Shown in pieces: positions 40,903 to 51,116 of a stretch of DNA of 64,000 nucleotides. Origin of the DNA: Fonticella tunisiensis (lineage in GTDB: Bacteria; Bacillota; Clostridia; Clostridiales; Caloramatoraceae); assembly GCF_004364155.1 (NCBI RefSeq), contig NZ_SOAZ01000002.1, positions 165,037-229,036 on the forward strand, written 5' to 3'. Numbering within the stretch: the stretch's first letter is position 1; every line of letters begins with the position of its first letter. A program made the position numbers and the translations under genes. Under the pieces are notes generated by a model. It made no database searches. It was not told the origin of the DNA and saw only the letters and a program-made list of their open reading frames with translations.

Positions 40903-41580
40903 ATGATAGAAACAAGAATACTTGTTGTTGATGATGACAGCAATATATGTGATCTTATAGAGCTTTATCTTCAAAAGGAAGGCTATAAGGTTTTTAAAGC
41001 ATATAATGGTAGCGAGGCATTAAAAGTTTTCAAAGAAAAGCAAATTGACCTCATTGTACTTGATATAATGATGCCTGAACTTGATGGATATGAGGTTTTA
41101 AAGGAGATTAGGAAAAGCTCCCAGATACCCGTACTTATGCTTACTGCAAAGGGAGAAACCTTTGACAGGGTTTTAGGTCTTGAACTTGGAGCGGATGACT
41201 ATATAGTAAAACCCTTTGAGCCTAAGGAGCTTATAGCACGAATCAGGGCAGTATTAAGAAGATATAAACCTCAATCTCAGAACAGAGTCATTGAGTTTAC
41301 AAACCTTAAAATTGATGCAGATTCATATATAGTGGTATTTAATGGGAAGGAAATAGAAATGCCTCCTAAGGAATTTGAACTGCTCTATTTTTTAGCTTCA
41401 AATCCAAACAAGGTGTTTACAAGGGATCAGCTTCTTTACGAGGTATGGGGATATGATTATCCCGGCGACTCAAGAACTGTTGATGTTCATATAAAGAGGA
41501 TAAGGGAAAAACTAAGTGAAGAAAATGAATGGCATATAAAAACCGTTTGGGGCGTGGGTTATAAGTTTGAGGTGAAGTAG
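40903..41580 (+). CDS. OmpR/PhoB-family response regulator
   Basis: 225 residues. Receiver domain with acidic DDDS (10-13) and phosphoacceptor D54 in VLDIMMPELDGYEV, plus the KPFEPKELIARI loop. C-terminal winged helix with FELLYFLASNPNKVFTRDQL and SRTVDVHIKRIREKL. It binds DNA after phosphorylation by the kinase encoded next; stop and start abut (TAGATG). Signal unknown. HtrA and the beta-helix gene downstream suggest an envelope-stress response, but this is inference. Confidence 0.95.
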   Translation: MIETRILVVDDDSNICDLIELYLQKEGYKVFKAYNGSEALKVFKEKQIDLIVLDIMMPELDGYEVLKEIRKSSQIPVLMLTAKGETFDRVLGLELGADDYIVKPFEPKELIARIRAVLRRYKPQSQNRVIEFTNLKIDADSYIVVFNGKEIEMPPKEFELLYFLASNPNKVFTRDQLLYEVWGYDYPGDSRTVDVHIKRIREKLSEENEWHIKTVWGVGYKFEVK

Positions 41581-42987
41581 ATGAAAAAGAGTCTTTTTAC
41601 AAAGCTTATGTCAACCTACTTCATAATTCTTGTAATATCCTACAGCCTTGTTGCAATTTTTTTATCCTTCTGGTTTTATGACCATTATTATAAGCAGAGG
41701 GCAGCTGCACTTATAAGGGAGGGGGAAATGCTAAGCAAGATAGTTATAGATTATGTTGAGGACAGGGCCGATAACGATGACCTGAAATTTGAACTTTCAG
41801 TAATAGACAGGTTTTTAAATGCAAGGATATGGCTGGTTGACAGATACGGTTTTGTTTATGGATACTCAGGCGACGAAAAGGACGATGTTTTAGGTAAGCA
41901 GCTTACGAATCGTGAAATAAGTGAGGTTATTAGCGGCAGTCTCATAGTGAAAACTGGAGGTTTTTCAGAAATAGTTAAAACTCCGGTTTTAACCGTTGGA
42001 ATACCCATATATATAAATGGTCATGTGCAGAGCGCTGTATTTCTTCATTCTCCCCTGGATGAAATCAAAAGTGCACTGAAAAGGGTATATTTTGTAATCT
42101 GGATGTCGGCCTTTTTTGCAATAGTTATATCTGCCTTTATAATCTACTATTTCTCAGAGAAGATACTCATAAAACCCCTTGGAAGAATAAACTACACAGC
42201 CAAGAGTATAGCAAAGGGAGATTTTAACCAGAGGGTTGATATAAATTCCGATGATGAAATTGGAGACCTTGCAGTATCCTTTAACTATATGGCAGACTCC
42301 CTTCAGAATCTTGAAAACATGAGAAGAAGTTTCATCGCAAATATATCCCATGAACTAAGGTCACCTATGACCTCTATAAATGGATTTATAGGCGGAATTC
42401 TCGACGGTACAATACCAGCGGAAAAGTGGGAGTATTATCTTAATATAGTGCATGATGAGATTAAAAGGCTTATAAGGCTTATAAATGACCTTCTAGACCT
42501 TGCAAGGCTTGAATCAGGGGAGTTTTCGCTTAGCATGGGTGTTTTCGATATAAATGAACTCATTCGTCAGAGGATAATAAAATTTGAGGACAGGATAAAT
42601 AAGAAAAACATTAATGTCAATGTTATACTTATTGAGAATAAGTTAAATGTAAAGGGTGACAGGGACAGAATAGACCAGGTTATTACAAACCTTCTTGATA
42701 ATGCAATAAAGTTTGTGCCAGAAGGTGGCAAAATAGAAATTAAGACTGAGATAAAGGAGAATAAACTTCTTGTAGGTGTATATAACGACGGACCACCAAT
42801 ACCGAGGGAGGAAATCAAGTATATATGGGATAGATTTCACAAGGTTGATAAAGCAAGGTCTAAAGGTGGAGGAACAGGTCTTGGCCTTTCTATTGCAAGA
42901 CAGATAATAAACCAGCATAGGGAAACCATATGGGTTGAATCAGGAGATAAAGGCACTAAGTTTACCTTTACCTTGAGCCTGGCTTAG
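41581..42987 (+). CDS. Sensor histidine kinase with HAMP domain
   Basis: 468 residues. TM1 at about 12-32 and TM2 at about 171-193 enclose an extracytoplasmic sensor of about 135 residues. HAMP follows (KPLGRINYTAKSIAKGDFNQ), then HisKA with the phosphorylated His in FIANISHELRSPMTSI, and HATPase with DRIDQVITNLLDNAIKF and GGGTGLGLSIARQI. It phosphorylates the adjacent regulator. The PhoR/ResE-like layout is general and the ligand cannot be deduced. Confidence 0.95.
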   Translation: MKKSLFTKLMSTYFIILVISYSLVAIFLSFWFYDHYYKQRAAALIREGEMLSKIVIDYVEDRADNDDLKFELSVIDRFLNARIWLVDRYGFVYGYSGDEKDDVLGKQLTNREISEVISGSLIVKTGGFSEIVKTPVLTVGIPIYINGHVQSAVFLHSPLDEIKSALKRVYFVIWMSAFFAIVISAFIIYYFSEKILIKPLGRINYTAKSIAKGDFNQRVDINSDDEIGDLAVSFNYMADSLQNLENMRRSFIANISHELRSPMTSINGFIGGILDGTIPAEKWEYYLNIVHDEIKRLIRLINDLLDLARLESGEFSLSMGVFDINELIRQRIIKFEDRINKKNINVNVILIENKLNVKGDRDRIDQVITNLLDNAIKFVPEGGKIEIKTEIKENKLLVGVYNDGPPIPREEIKYIWDRFHKVDKARSKGGGTGLGLSIARQIINQHRETIWVESGDKGTKFTFTLSLA

Positions 42988-43096
42988 GAAACAAATCCAA
43001 AATCAGCGCAGCAAGTTAAATTATTCATTTTTTTAATTTTTATTCATACTTTATTTAAAAAGCACCCTTATAATTAAATTATCGGGAGGTGTAAAT

Positions 43097-44251
43097 ATGG
43101 AATTCAATAATAATTCCTGGCAGAGCGGGGTAAAATTTGTTGAAGAGAAAAAAACAAGGAAATTCATGAGGATACTTGGGGTTCTTTTAATGGTTTTCTT
43201 TTCGGCATCAATTGGAGGAATAATTGGCGGATATTATGTAAAGAAGAACTATGAAGGACAGTACATTTATCAAAACTCTGCAGCCAATGGACAAAATAAT
43301 ATAAATAATCTCAATCCAAATTCAACGGGTACTTCGCTGCCTAAGAATTCTATAACAAAGGTTGCCGAGACTGTTGGTCCGGCAGTAGTTGGTATAAACA
43401 ACAATATAAGAACGCTAGGGGGAGATATTAAGCGGGTTAGTGGTTCGGGAATTATATTTGATAAGGATGGATATATAGTAACAAACAATCATGTAGTAGA
43501 AGGGGCTTCAAGTGTAACAGTCACCCTTCCCGGGAATAAAAAGGCTGTGCCTGCAAAGATAATAGGCACAGACCCAAGGACAGATCTTGCAGTGCTTAAA
43601 ATCGATGTGAAAAACCTTCCCGTTGCAAAGTTTGGAGACTCATCCAAGGTAAAGGTTGGGGATGTCGCGGTCGCTATAGGCAATCCAAAGGGACAGGAGT
43701 ATGCAGGAACGGTAACTGCAGGAGTTATAAGTGCTGTGAACAGAACGATGACGGTTGATGCAAAAACCTTTAAGCTTATTCAAACGGATGCATCAATAAA
43801 CGAAGGGAATAGCGGAGGAGCATTGGCCAATGAAGCAGGAGAAGTTATTGGAATAAATACTTTAAAGCTCATGGACGCAGAGGGAATGGGATTTGCAATT
43901 CCAATAAACGAAGCAAAGCCAGTAATTGAAGCTTTAATGAAAAACGGTTATGTATCAAGGCCATTTCTCGGAATAACATATGGATTTGTTGACGAGGATG
44001 CAGCAAAGGAAAATAACGTTCCCGTGGGTGTATACATTTATCAGGTAGAAGCAGGAAGTGGGGCTGAAGCTGCAGGTATAAAGCCAGGGGATATGATAGT
44101 ACAGTTTGATGGAGTAGATATTAAAGATGAGAATGACCTTCCAGATACCCTTAATAAACATAAAGTCGGGGATGAGGTTTCTGCAAGGGTATACAGGGAT
44201 GGAAAGTACTTTAATGTTACTATAAAACTGGGAGATTACAGGGGAAGATAG
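43097..44251 (+). CDS. HtrA/DegP-like serine protease with PDZ domain
   Basis: 384 residues. One N-terminal membrane anchor (about 24-47; ILGVLLMVFFSASIGGIIGG). Trypsin-like domain with the catalytic triad H in VTNNHVVEGAS, D in DPRTDLAVLKI and S in NEGNSGGALANEAGE. One C-terminal PDZ domain (AEAAGIKPGDMIVQFDGVDI). Degrades or refolds misfolded envelope proteins outside the membrane. It follows the two-component genes but has its own promoter gap, and may be under their control, as CssRS controls htrA in Bacillus. Confidence 0.95.
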   Translation: MEFNNNSWQSGVKFVEEKKTRKFMRILGVLLMVFFSASIGGIIGGYYVKKNYEGQYIYQNSAANGQNNINNLNPNSTGTSLPKNSITKVAETVGPAVVGINNNIRTLGGDIKRVSGSGIIFDKDGYIVTNNHVVEGASSVTVTLPGNKKAVPAKIIGTDPRTDLAVLKIDVKNLPVAKFGDSSKVKVGDVAVAIGNPKGQEYAGTVTAGVISAVNRTMTVDAKTFKLIQTDASINEGNSGGALANEAGEVIGINTLKLMDAEGMGFAIPINEAKPVIEALMKNGYVSRPFLGITYGFVDEDAAKENNVPVGVYIYQVEAGSGAEAAGIKPGDMIVQFDGVDIKDENDLPDTLNKHKVGDEVSARVYRDGKYFNVTIKLGDYRGR

Positions 44252-44292
44252 ATAAATAAGGGATGAAATTTTCATCCCTTATTTATTTTTTT
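44252..44292 (+). terminator. Terminator after the HtrA gene
   Basis: About 16-bp stem: ATAAATAAGGGATGAA pairs with TTCATCCCTTATTTAT; followed by TTTTTTTG. It overlaps the HtrA stop codon. Confidence 0.85.
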
Positions 44293-44354
44293 GTATATTT
44301 GAGGCAAATTATGGAAAAGATTCTTAATGACAATGTAACAATGGAGGTAAAAAT

Positions 44355-46754
44355 ATGAAAAGGAGAAAAATAATAATTGCAGTTGCCTTTATTGCTGTAA
44401 TTACTGGTATCAGTGCATATGGAGGGCTATTTAAACCTAACAGGTGGAGGGTTATATCGAATATTACAAAGTCAGTACTAAAGATAAGAAAGGACAAGGT
44501 GTGGGTTAGTAATACTTATAATCATGATACTCCGGGCTGGAATATAACTCATTTTAATGATATTCAATCTGCAGTTGATGCTTTGCATGAGAATGGAGGG
44601 ACTGTTTATGTAGAGCCCGGAACATATTATGGTGCGGATATTAGATACAGCAACATTACGATAAAAGGTCCAAATGATAATAGAAAGCCGGATAGCATCG
44701 ATAGTTTTGATGTTCAGGAGGAAAGGGAAGCAGTCATAACTGGATATCTTACGATTAAAGGCGGCATTAAAGATATAAACATAAGGGGTTTAATGTTTAA
44801 AGGGACATCGGGTGTAAAATCTGTGGAGCAAAATTCCAATGTGGTGATATCAAATAACTGCTTTTTTACAAATTCATCTGCACTGGACATCTCTACAGAC
44901 ACCCATGATGGCTGGATAATAGAGGAAAACAGGATTGAATTTACAGGAAGCCCTGACAGCGAGATTGGAATGAAATTAAGTAATGTATCAAATCTCATAG
45001 TGCAAAACAACATATTGAATGGAATGGGAAGTCAATCTGCAGTTGAAGGAATACTTATAGACAATGTAGTTGGTACAAAGAATGGGGCGAATGTGAAGAA
45101 TAATTTAATAAATAATTTTTTCACAGGAGGTATATATGTTGGAGCAAATGTAGAGAGTTTAAATATTGAGAATAATATGATGTCTAAAATTGGTAAGGGG
45201 AATGAAGGGAATAAAAACAGAGGAGCTATAGTTATTTATGGCATTTTAAACGTTAATCCTAAAAAGGGAAGTATAGATATACTGAAAAATACTATAAAGG
45301 ACTCCTTCAGCGGGGTAACCATTGCAGAAAAGAACAACGTTTCAAATTTTATGATCAATATTTCGGATAACATATACGATAATAATGATTTTATAATATA
45401 TCATAATGGAACCGAAACCTTAAAGGTAAATTCAAATAACTTTGCCGGTAAGGATAACTTTGAAATTGAGAGGCTTATTTATCATGGAGTAGATGATGCC
45501 AGAAAGGCTCTTGTTACATGGGTGGATAAAAACATATATTTGCGCAGCGATATGGATATTGGAAAGGCTATAATTGTAGCGGAAGATGGATATATTATTA
45601 ACGTTCAAGCAGGGACCTATGGTGCTGGATATAATAGCATTACTATAGGTAAACCTCTTACTCTACTTGGGCCGAGTTATAATAGTTCAAGCAATACAGC
45701 TTCACAAAATTCGTTGGAGGCAGCAATAGTGTGCCCAATAGATTTTGGAAACTCTCAGGCAAAGGATATCACCATAAAGGGATTTAAATTTATCAACTCT
45801 TCAATCGATGCCAGTGGTGCAGGAAATAATCTCAATATTAGTTATAACAGCTTTGTGAAATCCAACTCATCATCTCCATACTATGCTATTTCCAATTCAA
45901 GAAGTTCAAACGGTATTAAAAGTGGATGGAAAATAGAACATAACAGCATATACGGAAATGATAGCGAGTATGGAATAGAGCTTAAAAATTTGAGCGGATT
46001 AGTTCTAAGCAATAATGAAATATCGAATTTATCCGATACAGCTGTTTATATAAATGGAGTGTCAGACTCAACAATATCAGGAAATACAATAGAAAATATC
46101 GGATTGGATGGACTTCGCTTTTCTGAAATTACAGGGAGCATTGCAGTTACAGATAATATAATCAATAAAACTAATAATGGTATTACGCTGGAAGGAGCAA
46201 ATGCTCAAAATACACCTATTTCCATAAAAAATAATAGTTTTATGGAAAATAGAAATGCAGGAGTCAATTATAAAGGAGAAGGTAGATTGGATGCATCCCA
46301 AAATTGGTGGGGAGACGAATCCGGTCCATCAGGCGATAAGCTCATGGGTGAAGGTGATAATGTTGCAGGCGATGTAAATGTTAAGCCCTGGTATACAGAT
46401 CCTGATAAAACTACCCTTGCAAGCGTGACTTTAACATGGAATAATCCATCGGGTGAAAAGTCCCTTAATGAGGAGAACCATATAACTATAACAGCAAATA
46501 CACCAATGGATATAAGAAATGTTAGATATTTATTGAAATTTATGATAGGTAATATGGAAACGGACAGTGTAGAGGTCATGGTAGGTGATGAGAAAATAAA
46601 ACCTGCAGAAGGAAATAAAGGCTACTATTATATTGGTGGTCCATCCGAACTCAAAGCAGGGATACCATATAATATCGATGTAACTGTAAAATATTTGGAA
46701 AGTGCGGAGTATATTGTAAAGGCCTATGCAATATATGATCCCCAGGAAAATTAG
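44355..46754 (+). CDS. Large secreted right-handed beta-helix protein
   Basis: 799 residues. N-terminal signal or anchor at about 5-25 (IIIAVAFIAVITGISAYGG). Residues about 40-680 have many PbH1-type repeats (NNCFFTNSSALDIST, NSNVVISNNCFF, GLRFSEITGSIAVTDNIINK) in two blocks, each starting with a 'sequence-as-time-course' DUF1565/NosD-like strip (IQSAVDALHENGGTVYVEPG). C-terminus about 690-799 is beta-sandwich-like. Resembles NosD or pectate-lyase-fold proteins; catalytic residues are not apparent. Extracellular role, probably polysaccharide binding or lysis, is inferred. Confidence 0.75.
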   Translation: MKRRKIIIAVAFIAVITGISAYGGLFKPNRWRVISNITKSVLKIRKDKVWVSNTYNHDTPGWNITHFNDIQSAVDALHENGGTVYVEPGTYYGADIRYSNITIKGPNDNRKPDSIDSFDVQEEREAVITGYLTIKGGIKDINIRGLMFKGTSGVKSVEQNSNVVISNNCFFTNSSALDISTDTHDGWIIEENRIEFTGSPDSEIGMKLSNVSNLIVQNNILNGMGSQSAVEGILIDNVVGTKNGANVKNNLINNFFTGGIYVGANVESLNIENNMMSKIGKGNEGNKNRGAIVIYGILNVNPKKGSIDILKNTIKDSFSGVTIAEKNNVSNFMINISDNIYDNNDFIIYHNGTETLKVNSNNFAGKDNFEIERLIYHGVDDARKALVTWVDKNIYLRSDMDIGKAIIVAEDGYIINVQAGTYGAGYNSITIGKPLTLLGPSYNSSSNTASQNSLEAAIVCPIDFGNSQAKDITIKGFKFINSSIDASGAGNNLNISYNSFVKSNSSSPYYAISNSRSSNGIKSGWKIEHNSIYGNDSEYGIELKNLSGLVLSNNEISNLSDTAVYINGVSDSTISGNTIENIGLDGLRFSEITGSIAVTDNIINKTNNGITLEGANAQNTPISIKNNSFMENRNAGVNYKGEGRLDASQNWWGDESGPSGDKLMGEGDNVAGDVNVKPWYTDPDKTTLASVTLTWNNPSGEKSLNEENHITITANTPMDIRNVRYLLKFMIGNMETDSVEVMVGDEKIKPAEGNKGYYYIGGPSELKAGIPYNIDVTVKYLESAEYIVKAYAIYDPQEN

Positions 46755-46786
46755 AGAAGAATTTTTAATATAATGTGACAAGAAGT

Positions 46787-46810
46787 CCCCCATTCTCTTC
46801 AGGTGGGGGG
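46787..46810. repeat. CCCCCA/TGGGGG hairpin, possibly a solo IS200/IS605 end
   Basis: Short stem with an 11-base loop and no T-tract, flanked by GACAAGAAGT and TGAATTG. The shape recalls the subterminal hairpin of IS200/IS605 elements, but no transposase or TnpB is near. A weak call. Confidence 0.3.
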
Positions 46811-46928
46811 TGAATTGTTGCTCCATTCCTACTATACAGTAAACATTTAAGGCTCGGGCTTTTTCTTTTTACCTTTATCCCTTTTGTGATATACTATAAT
46901 AAGTAAATTTAGCTAAGGAGTGTTTGCA

Positions 46929-47501
46929 ATGTATTTAGTAGCTGGACTTGGCAATCCCGGAGGGGAATATGAAGGTACAAGGCATAATGTAGGATTTGAT
47001 GTTATAGATTATCTTTCAGATAAGCTGGGCTTTCAGGTTAACAAAATAAAATTTAAAGGAAGCGTTGGGGAGTATATAGTTAAGGGAGATAAGGTCTTAT
47101 TCTTAAAACCTTCAACCTTTATGAATTTAAGCGGCGAAAGCATAAGGGAGGCCGCAGACTTCTACAAAATACCCGTTGAAAATATAATCGTTGTATACGA
47201 TGATGTTGCAATAGACGTTGGGAGGCTCAGGGTAAGGCCCTCTGGAAGCGATGGAGGCCATAACGGTATGAAGAGCATCATATATCAGCTGAGCAGCGAT
47301 AAATTTCCAAGGGTTAGGGTAGGAATTGGAGCCTCAAAGGGGGATATGATATCCCATGTCCTTGGAAAGTTTTCTCAGGAGGAGAGGAAACTGATCGATG
47401 AAGTAATAAAAGCTGCGGCAGACGCTGTAATGGAGATAATAGAAAATGGCGTACAAAGTGCAATGAATAAGTATAATAGTTTTAAAGTAAGTCAAGAATA
47501 A
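46929..47501 (+). CDS. pth: Peptidyl-tRNA hydrolase
   Basis: 190 residues. Standard motifs: MYLVAGLGNPGGEYEGTRHN (catalytic His), FLKPSTFMNLSGESI, VYDDVAIDVGRLRVRPSG and GGHNGMKSIIYQL. Releases peptides from stalled peptidyl-tRNA. ATG at 46929 follows AAGGAG; the GTG at 46920 overlaps that site. Neighbours mfd; gene order prs...pth-mfd is typical of Clostridia, here with four genes inserted before it. Confidence 0.97.
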   Translation: MYLVAGLGNPGGEYEGTRHNVGFDVIDYLSDKLGFQVNKIKFKGSVGEYIVKGDKVLFLKPSTFMNLSGESIREAADFYKIPVENIIVVYDDVAIDVGRLRVRPSGSDGGHNGMKSIIYQLSSDKFPRVRVGIGASKGDMISHVLGKFSQEERKLIDEVIKAAADAVMEIIENGVQSAMNKYNSFKVSQE

Positions 47502-47510
47502 TAAATAAAA

Positions 47511-47532
47511 GCCCAGGGAGCAATTTCCGGGC
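47511..47532 (+). terminator. GC-rich hairpin between pth and mfd
   Basis: GCCC-GGGA pairs with TTCC-GGGC with a bulged A; no T-run follows. Possibly a weak attenuator. Confidence 0.35.
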
Positions 47533-47560
47533 AATTGAAATGTGCAGAGGGGGTGAATTT

Positions 47561-50500
47561 TTGAAGTTTAAGGGATTAAACGATATATTTAAAAGATCTG
47601 AGGAATATAAAGGCCTTTTTGAGGCTATAAAAAAGGGCAAAACGCCATGCCAGATTCATGGACTTTCAGAATCTCAAAAGGCCTATGTTTCCTATTGCCT
47701 TTTTGAGGACTTCGGAGGACAAACTCTGGTTTTAACCCACAACGATATAGAGGCCAGAAAAATTTATGAGGATATAAAGACCTTCACTGATCAGTGTTTA
47801 TATTTTCCTGCAAAGGAGATGGTATTTAACGTTGATGTCACATCTGGGGAAATAAACGCTGAGAGGCTGAGGGTTATAAACAGAGTTATATCAGGCGAAG
47901 AAGTTATAGTTGTAGCCTCCGTTGATGCCGTGCTTTACAGGATGCCTCACAGGGATATATTTAAGAAAGCTGTGTTTGATATAAAAACCGGTGATATTTT
48001 GGACATACTTGAACTTTCATCAAGGCTTATAGACCTTGGATATGAGAGAGTTGAAATCGTTGAAGGCAAGGGGCAGTTTGCTCAAAGGGGAGGAATAATA
48101 GATATCTTTTCGACCTTTGAGGAACTTCCCATAAGAATAGAATTCTTTGATGATGAAGTGGACACCATAAGACCCTTTGACGTTATTACCCAGCGAAGCA
48201 TGGACAGAATATCACAGTTTAGAGTATATCCCGCAAGGGAGGTTCTTGTTGACAAGGACAGCATATCCAGTGTTGTTGAGAGAATAAACAGGGACCTTGA
48301 TACGAGATATAAAGCCTACTCTAAAAAGAATAAAGATGCTGCCGAGAGGCTAAAATCCAGGGTCAAGGAAAACGTTGAAAGGTTTAAAAACCTGAGGTAT
48401 TTCGAGGGAATTGACAGCTACATACCATACATTTATTCTGTTACAAACAGTTTTATAAGTTATTTTAATAGTCCACTGGTTATACTGGATGAGTCAGGGA
48501 GGGTGGCACAGAGAATAAAGACGGCCTTCGACGAGTTTCAGGAAGTATATAAATCAATGCTTGAAAAGGGAGATGTCCTTCCACTTCAGGGTGAATATAT
48601 GCTTGAACCGGAGTATATTATGTATTTGATAAAGTCCAATAGTATTGCTGCCCTTAATATGCTCCCGAGAATAGTCGAGGATTTCAGGCCGCAATATATA
48701 GGAAATTTCAATGCAATATCCATGAACCCGCTGTCAGGTAATATGGAGTATTTGCTTGATGAAATAAGGCAAAGGACTGATAAAGCCTACAGCATCCTCA
48801 TAATGGCAGGAACGCCGGCCAGGGCTGAAAGGCTTACAAAATCCCTGAAAAATGAAGGCTTTAAAGCCTATTACAAAGAAGATATAGACAGCATACAGGA
48901 AGGAACAATTGTCATAACCTCTGGAAGCGTAAGCAGGGGTATGGAGTTTCCGGATGTAAAGCTGTCAATCATATCCGATAAAGAAGTATATAAGGAAAGT
49001 AAAAAGGAAAGGAAGAAGACCTTTACCAAAAGGTCAAGGAAAATCGAAAGCTTTACCGATATAAAGCCCGGGGACTATGTTGTACATGTAAATCACGGTA
49101 TTGGAATCTTTAAAGGGATAAAGGAACTTATAATAGAAGGGATAAAGAAGGATTACCTTGTACTGCAGTATAAGGCAGGGGATACTTTGTATGTACCTGT
49201 TGAGCAGCTTGACATGGTACAAAAATATATTGGCGGAGATGAAAATCCTCCAAAGATAAACAAGCTTGGCGGAAATGAATGGGCAAAGACGAAAAATAAG
49301 GTTAAAGAATCCCTTAAGGAAATGGCGGAGGATCTGGTAAAACTGTATGCAGAAAGAAGTACCTTAAAGGGACATGCATTTTCAAAGGATACCCCATGGC
49401 AGAGACAGTTTGAGGAGGAGTTTCCGTATCAGGAGACACCTGACCAGTTAAGCGCCATAGAGGAGATTAAAAAGGATATGGAAATGCCAAAGCCCATGGA
49501 TAGGCTTTTGTGTGGCGACGTGGGATATGGAAAAACTGAGGTTGCCATGAGGGCTGCCTTTAAGGCTGTTATGGATGGAAAGCAGGTGGCAGTCCTTGTA
49601 CCAACAACGATACTTGCAGAGCAGCACTATAATAACTTTGTTCAGAGGTTTAGGGATTTTCCCATAAAAATAGATATGATAAGCAGGTTTAGAAGCAGGG
49701 AGCAGCAGAAGAAAACTTTAAAGGAGCTTGCAGCAGGAAACGTTGATATAATAATTGGAACTCACAGGCTTCTTCAAAAGGATATTAAATATAAGGATTT
49801 AGGGCTTTTGATAGTGGATGAGGAGCAGAGGTTTGGAGTAAGCCATAAGGAAAAAATCAAGGCTTTAAAGAAAAACATCGATGTATTGACCCTTACTGCA
49901 ACCCCAATACCCAGAACCCTCCACATGTCCCTCATTGGCGTAAGGGACATGAGCATCATTGAAACCCCTCCAGAGGAAAGGTATCCCGTACAGACATACG
50001 TTATGGAGTATAACGAAGGGATAATAAGGGATGCAATAATAAGGGAGATATCAAGGGGAGGACAGGTTTTCTTTGTATATAACAGGGTTGAGACAATAAA
50101 GGATATGCAGATATCCCTTTCACGCCTTGTTCCAGAAGCTAAAATTGTTGTAGCCCACGGCCAGATGGATGAAAAGGAGCTTGAAGAGGTTATACTTTCC
50201 TTCATTCAGGGGGAAGGGGATATACTCCTCTGCACGACAATCATTGAGACAGGAATAGATATACCAAATGTAAACACCCTTATAGTATATGATGCCGACA
50301 GGATGGGACTTTCTCAGCTCTATCAGCTGAGGGGAAGGGTCGGAAGATCCAACAGGTTGGCCTATGCATACTTTACCTATAGAAGGGATAAGGTTTTAAC
50401 GGAAGTTGCAGAAAAGAGGCTCAAGGCTATTAAGGAATTTACCGAATTTGGTTCAGGATTTAAGATAGCTATGAGGGATCTTGAAATAAGGGGAGCTGGA

Positions 50501-51070
50501 AATCTCCTTGGAACGCAGCAGCATGGTCACATGGCTGCGGTAGGTTATGACCTTTACTGCAAGCTTCTCGAAGAGGCGGTGAGGGAGCTTAAGGGTGAAG
50601 AAAAGGAAGAATATATCGAAACATCCATAGAGCTTACAGTTAACGCCTATATACCTGACGATTATATCGATGATGAGATGCTCAAGATTGAAATATACAA
50701 GAAAATAGCTTCAATAGAAAACCTTGAAGACAAGATGGATATTGAAGAGGAATTAATAGACAGATTCGGCGAACCTCCAAGGCCCTTAGAGAGCCTTATT
50801 AATATTGCATATATAAAGGCAATTGCAAGAAAGCTTAAAGTGCTTACTATAAAGCAAGTTGACAGGGACATATTCCTTCACTTTAAAGATGGTGAATACA
50901 TTGGACTTGAAACTATACGACAGCTTAATGAGAAGTTCCAGGGAAGGATCTCCTATTCAAGCAAAGAGAACTCGATAATAAAAATAAAATCAGGAAGTGC
51001 AGGGGCATCGGAGGTATTAAAAATTCTAAAGGATATTCTGGAATATATAGGTAGATTGCACAATGAATAA
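47561..51070 (+). CDS. mfd: Transcription-repair coupling factor
   Basis: 1169 residues. Order: UvrB-like N-terminal domain (TPCQIHGLSESQKAYVSYCL), RNA polymerase interaction domain with PGDYVVHVNHGIGIFKGI (about 500-560), RecG-like translocase with Walker A GDVGYGKTEVAMRA, Walker B DEEQRFGV, and motifs VGRSNRLAYAYF and GAGNLLGTQQHGHMAAVGYD, then the C-terminal D7. It frees stalled RNA polymerase and recruits UvrA. TTG at 47561 follows GAGGGGGTGA; ATG at 47540 contains that site. Normal length (about 1150-1180). Confidence 0.97.
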   Translation: MKFKGLNDIFKRSEEYKGLFEAIKKGKTPCQIHGLSESQKAYVSYCLFEDFGGQTLVLTHNDIEARKIYEDIKTFTDQCLYFPAKEMVFNVDVTSGEINAERLRVINRVISGEEVIVVASVDAVLYRMPHRDIFKKAVFDIKTGDILDILELSSRLIDLGYERVEIVEGKGQFAQRGGIIDIFSTFEELPIRIEFFDDEVDTIRPFDVITQRSMDRISQFRVYPAREVLVDKDSISSVVERINRDLDTRYKAYSKKNKDAAERLKSRVKENVERFKNLRYFEGIDSYIPYIYSVTNSFISYFNSPLVILDESGRVAQRIKTAFDEFQEVYKSMLEKGDVLPLQGEYMLEPEYIMYLIKSNSIAALNMLPRIVEDFRPQYIGNFNAISMNPLSGNMEYLLDEIRQRTDKAYSILIMAGTPARAERLTKSLKNEGFKAYYKEDIDSIQEGTIVITSGSVSRGMEFPDVKLSIISDKEVYKESKKERKKTFTKRSRKIESFTDIKPGDYVVHVNHGIGIFKGIKELIIEGIKKDYLVLQYKAGDTLYVPVEQLDMVQKYIGGDENPPKINKLGGNEWAKTKNKVKESLKEMAEDLVKLYAERSTLKGHAFSKDTPWQRQFEEEFPYQETPDQLSAIEEIKKDMEMPKPMDRLLCGDVGYGKTEVAMRAAFKAVMDGKQVAVLVPTTILAEQHYNNFVQRFRDFPIKIDMISRFRSREQQKKTLKELAAGNVDIIIGTHRLLQKDIKYKDLGLLIVDEEQRFGVSHKEKIKALKKNIDVLTLTATPIPRTLHMSLIGVRDMSIIETPPEERYPVQTYVMEYNEGIIRDAIIREISRGGQVFFVYNRVETIKDMQISLSRLVPEAKIVVAHGQMDEKELEEVILSFIQGEGDILLCTTIIETGIDIPNVNTLIVYDADRMGLSQLYQLRGRVGRSNRLAYAYFTYRRDKVLTEVAEKRLKAIKEFTEFGSGFKIAMRDLEIRGAGNLLGTQQHGHMAAVGYDLYCKLLEEAVRELKGEEKEEYIETSIELTVNAYIPDDYIDDEMLKIEIYKKIASIENLEDKMDIEEELIDRFGEPPRPLESLINIAYIKAIARKLKVLTIKQVDRDIFLHFKDGEYIGLETIRQLNEKFQGRISYSSKENSIIKIKSGSAGASEVLKILKDILEYIGRLHNE

Positions 51071-51116
51071 AAATAGATTATAATTATTTTTAAGCTAATG
51101 GAGGGAGAGGGTTAAG

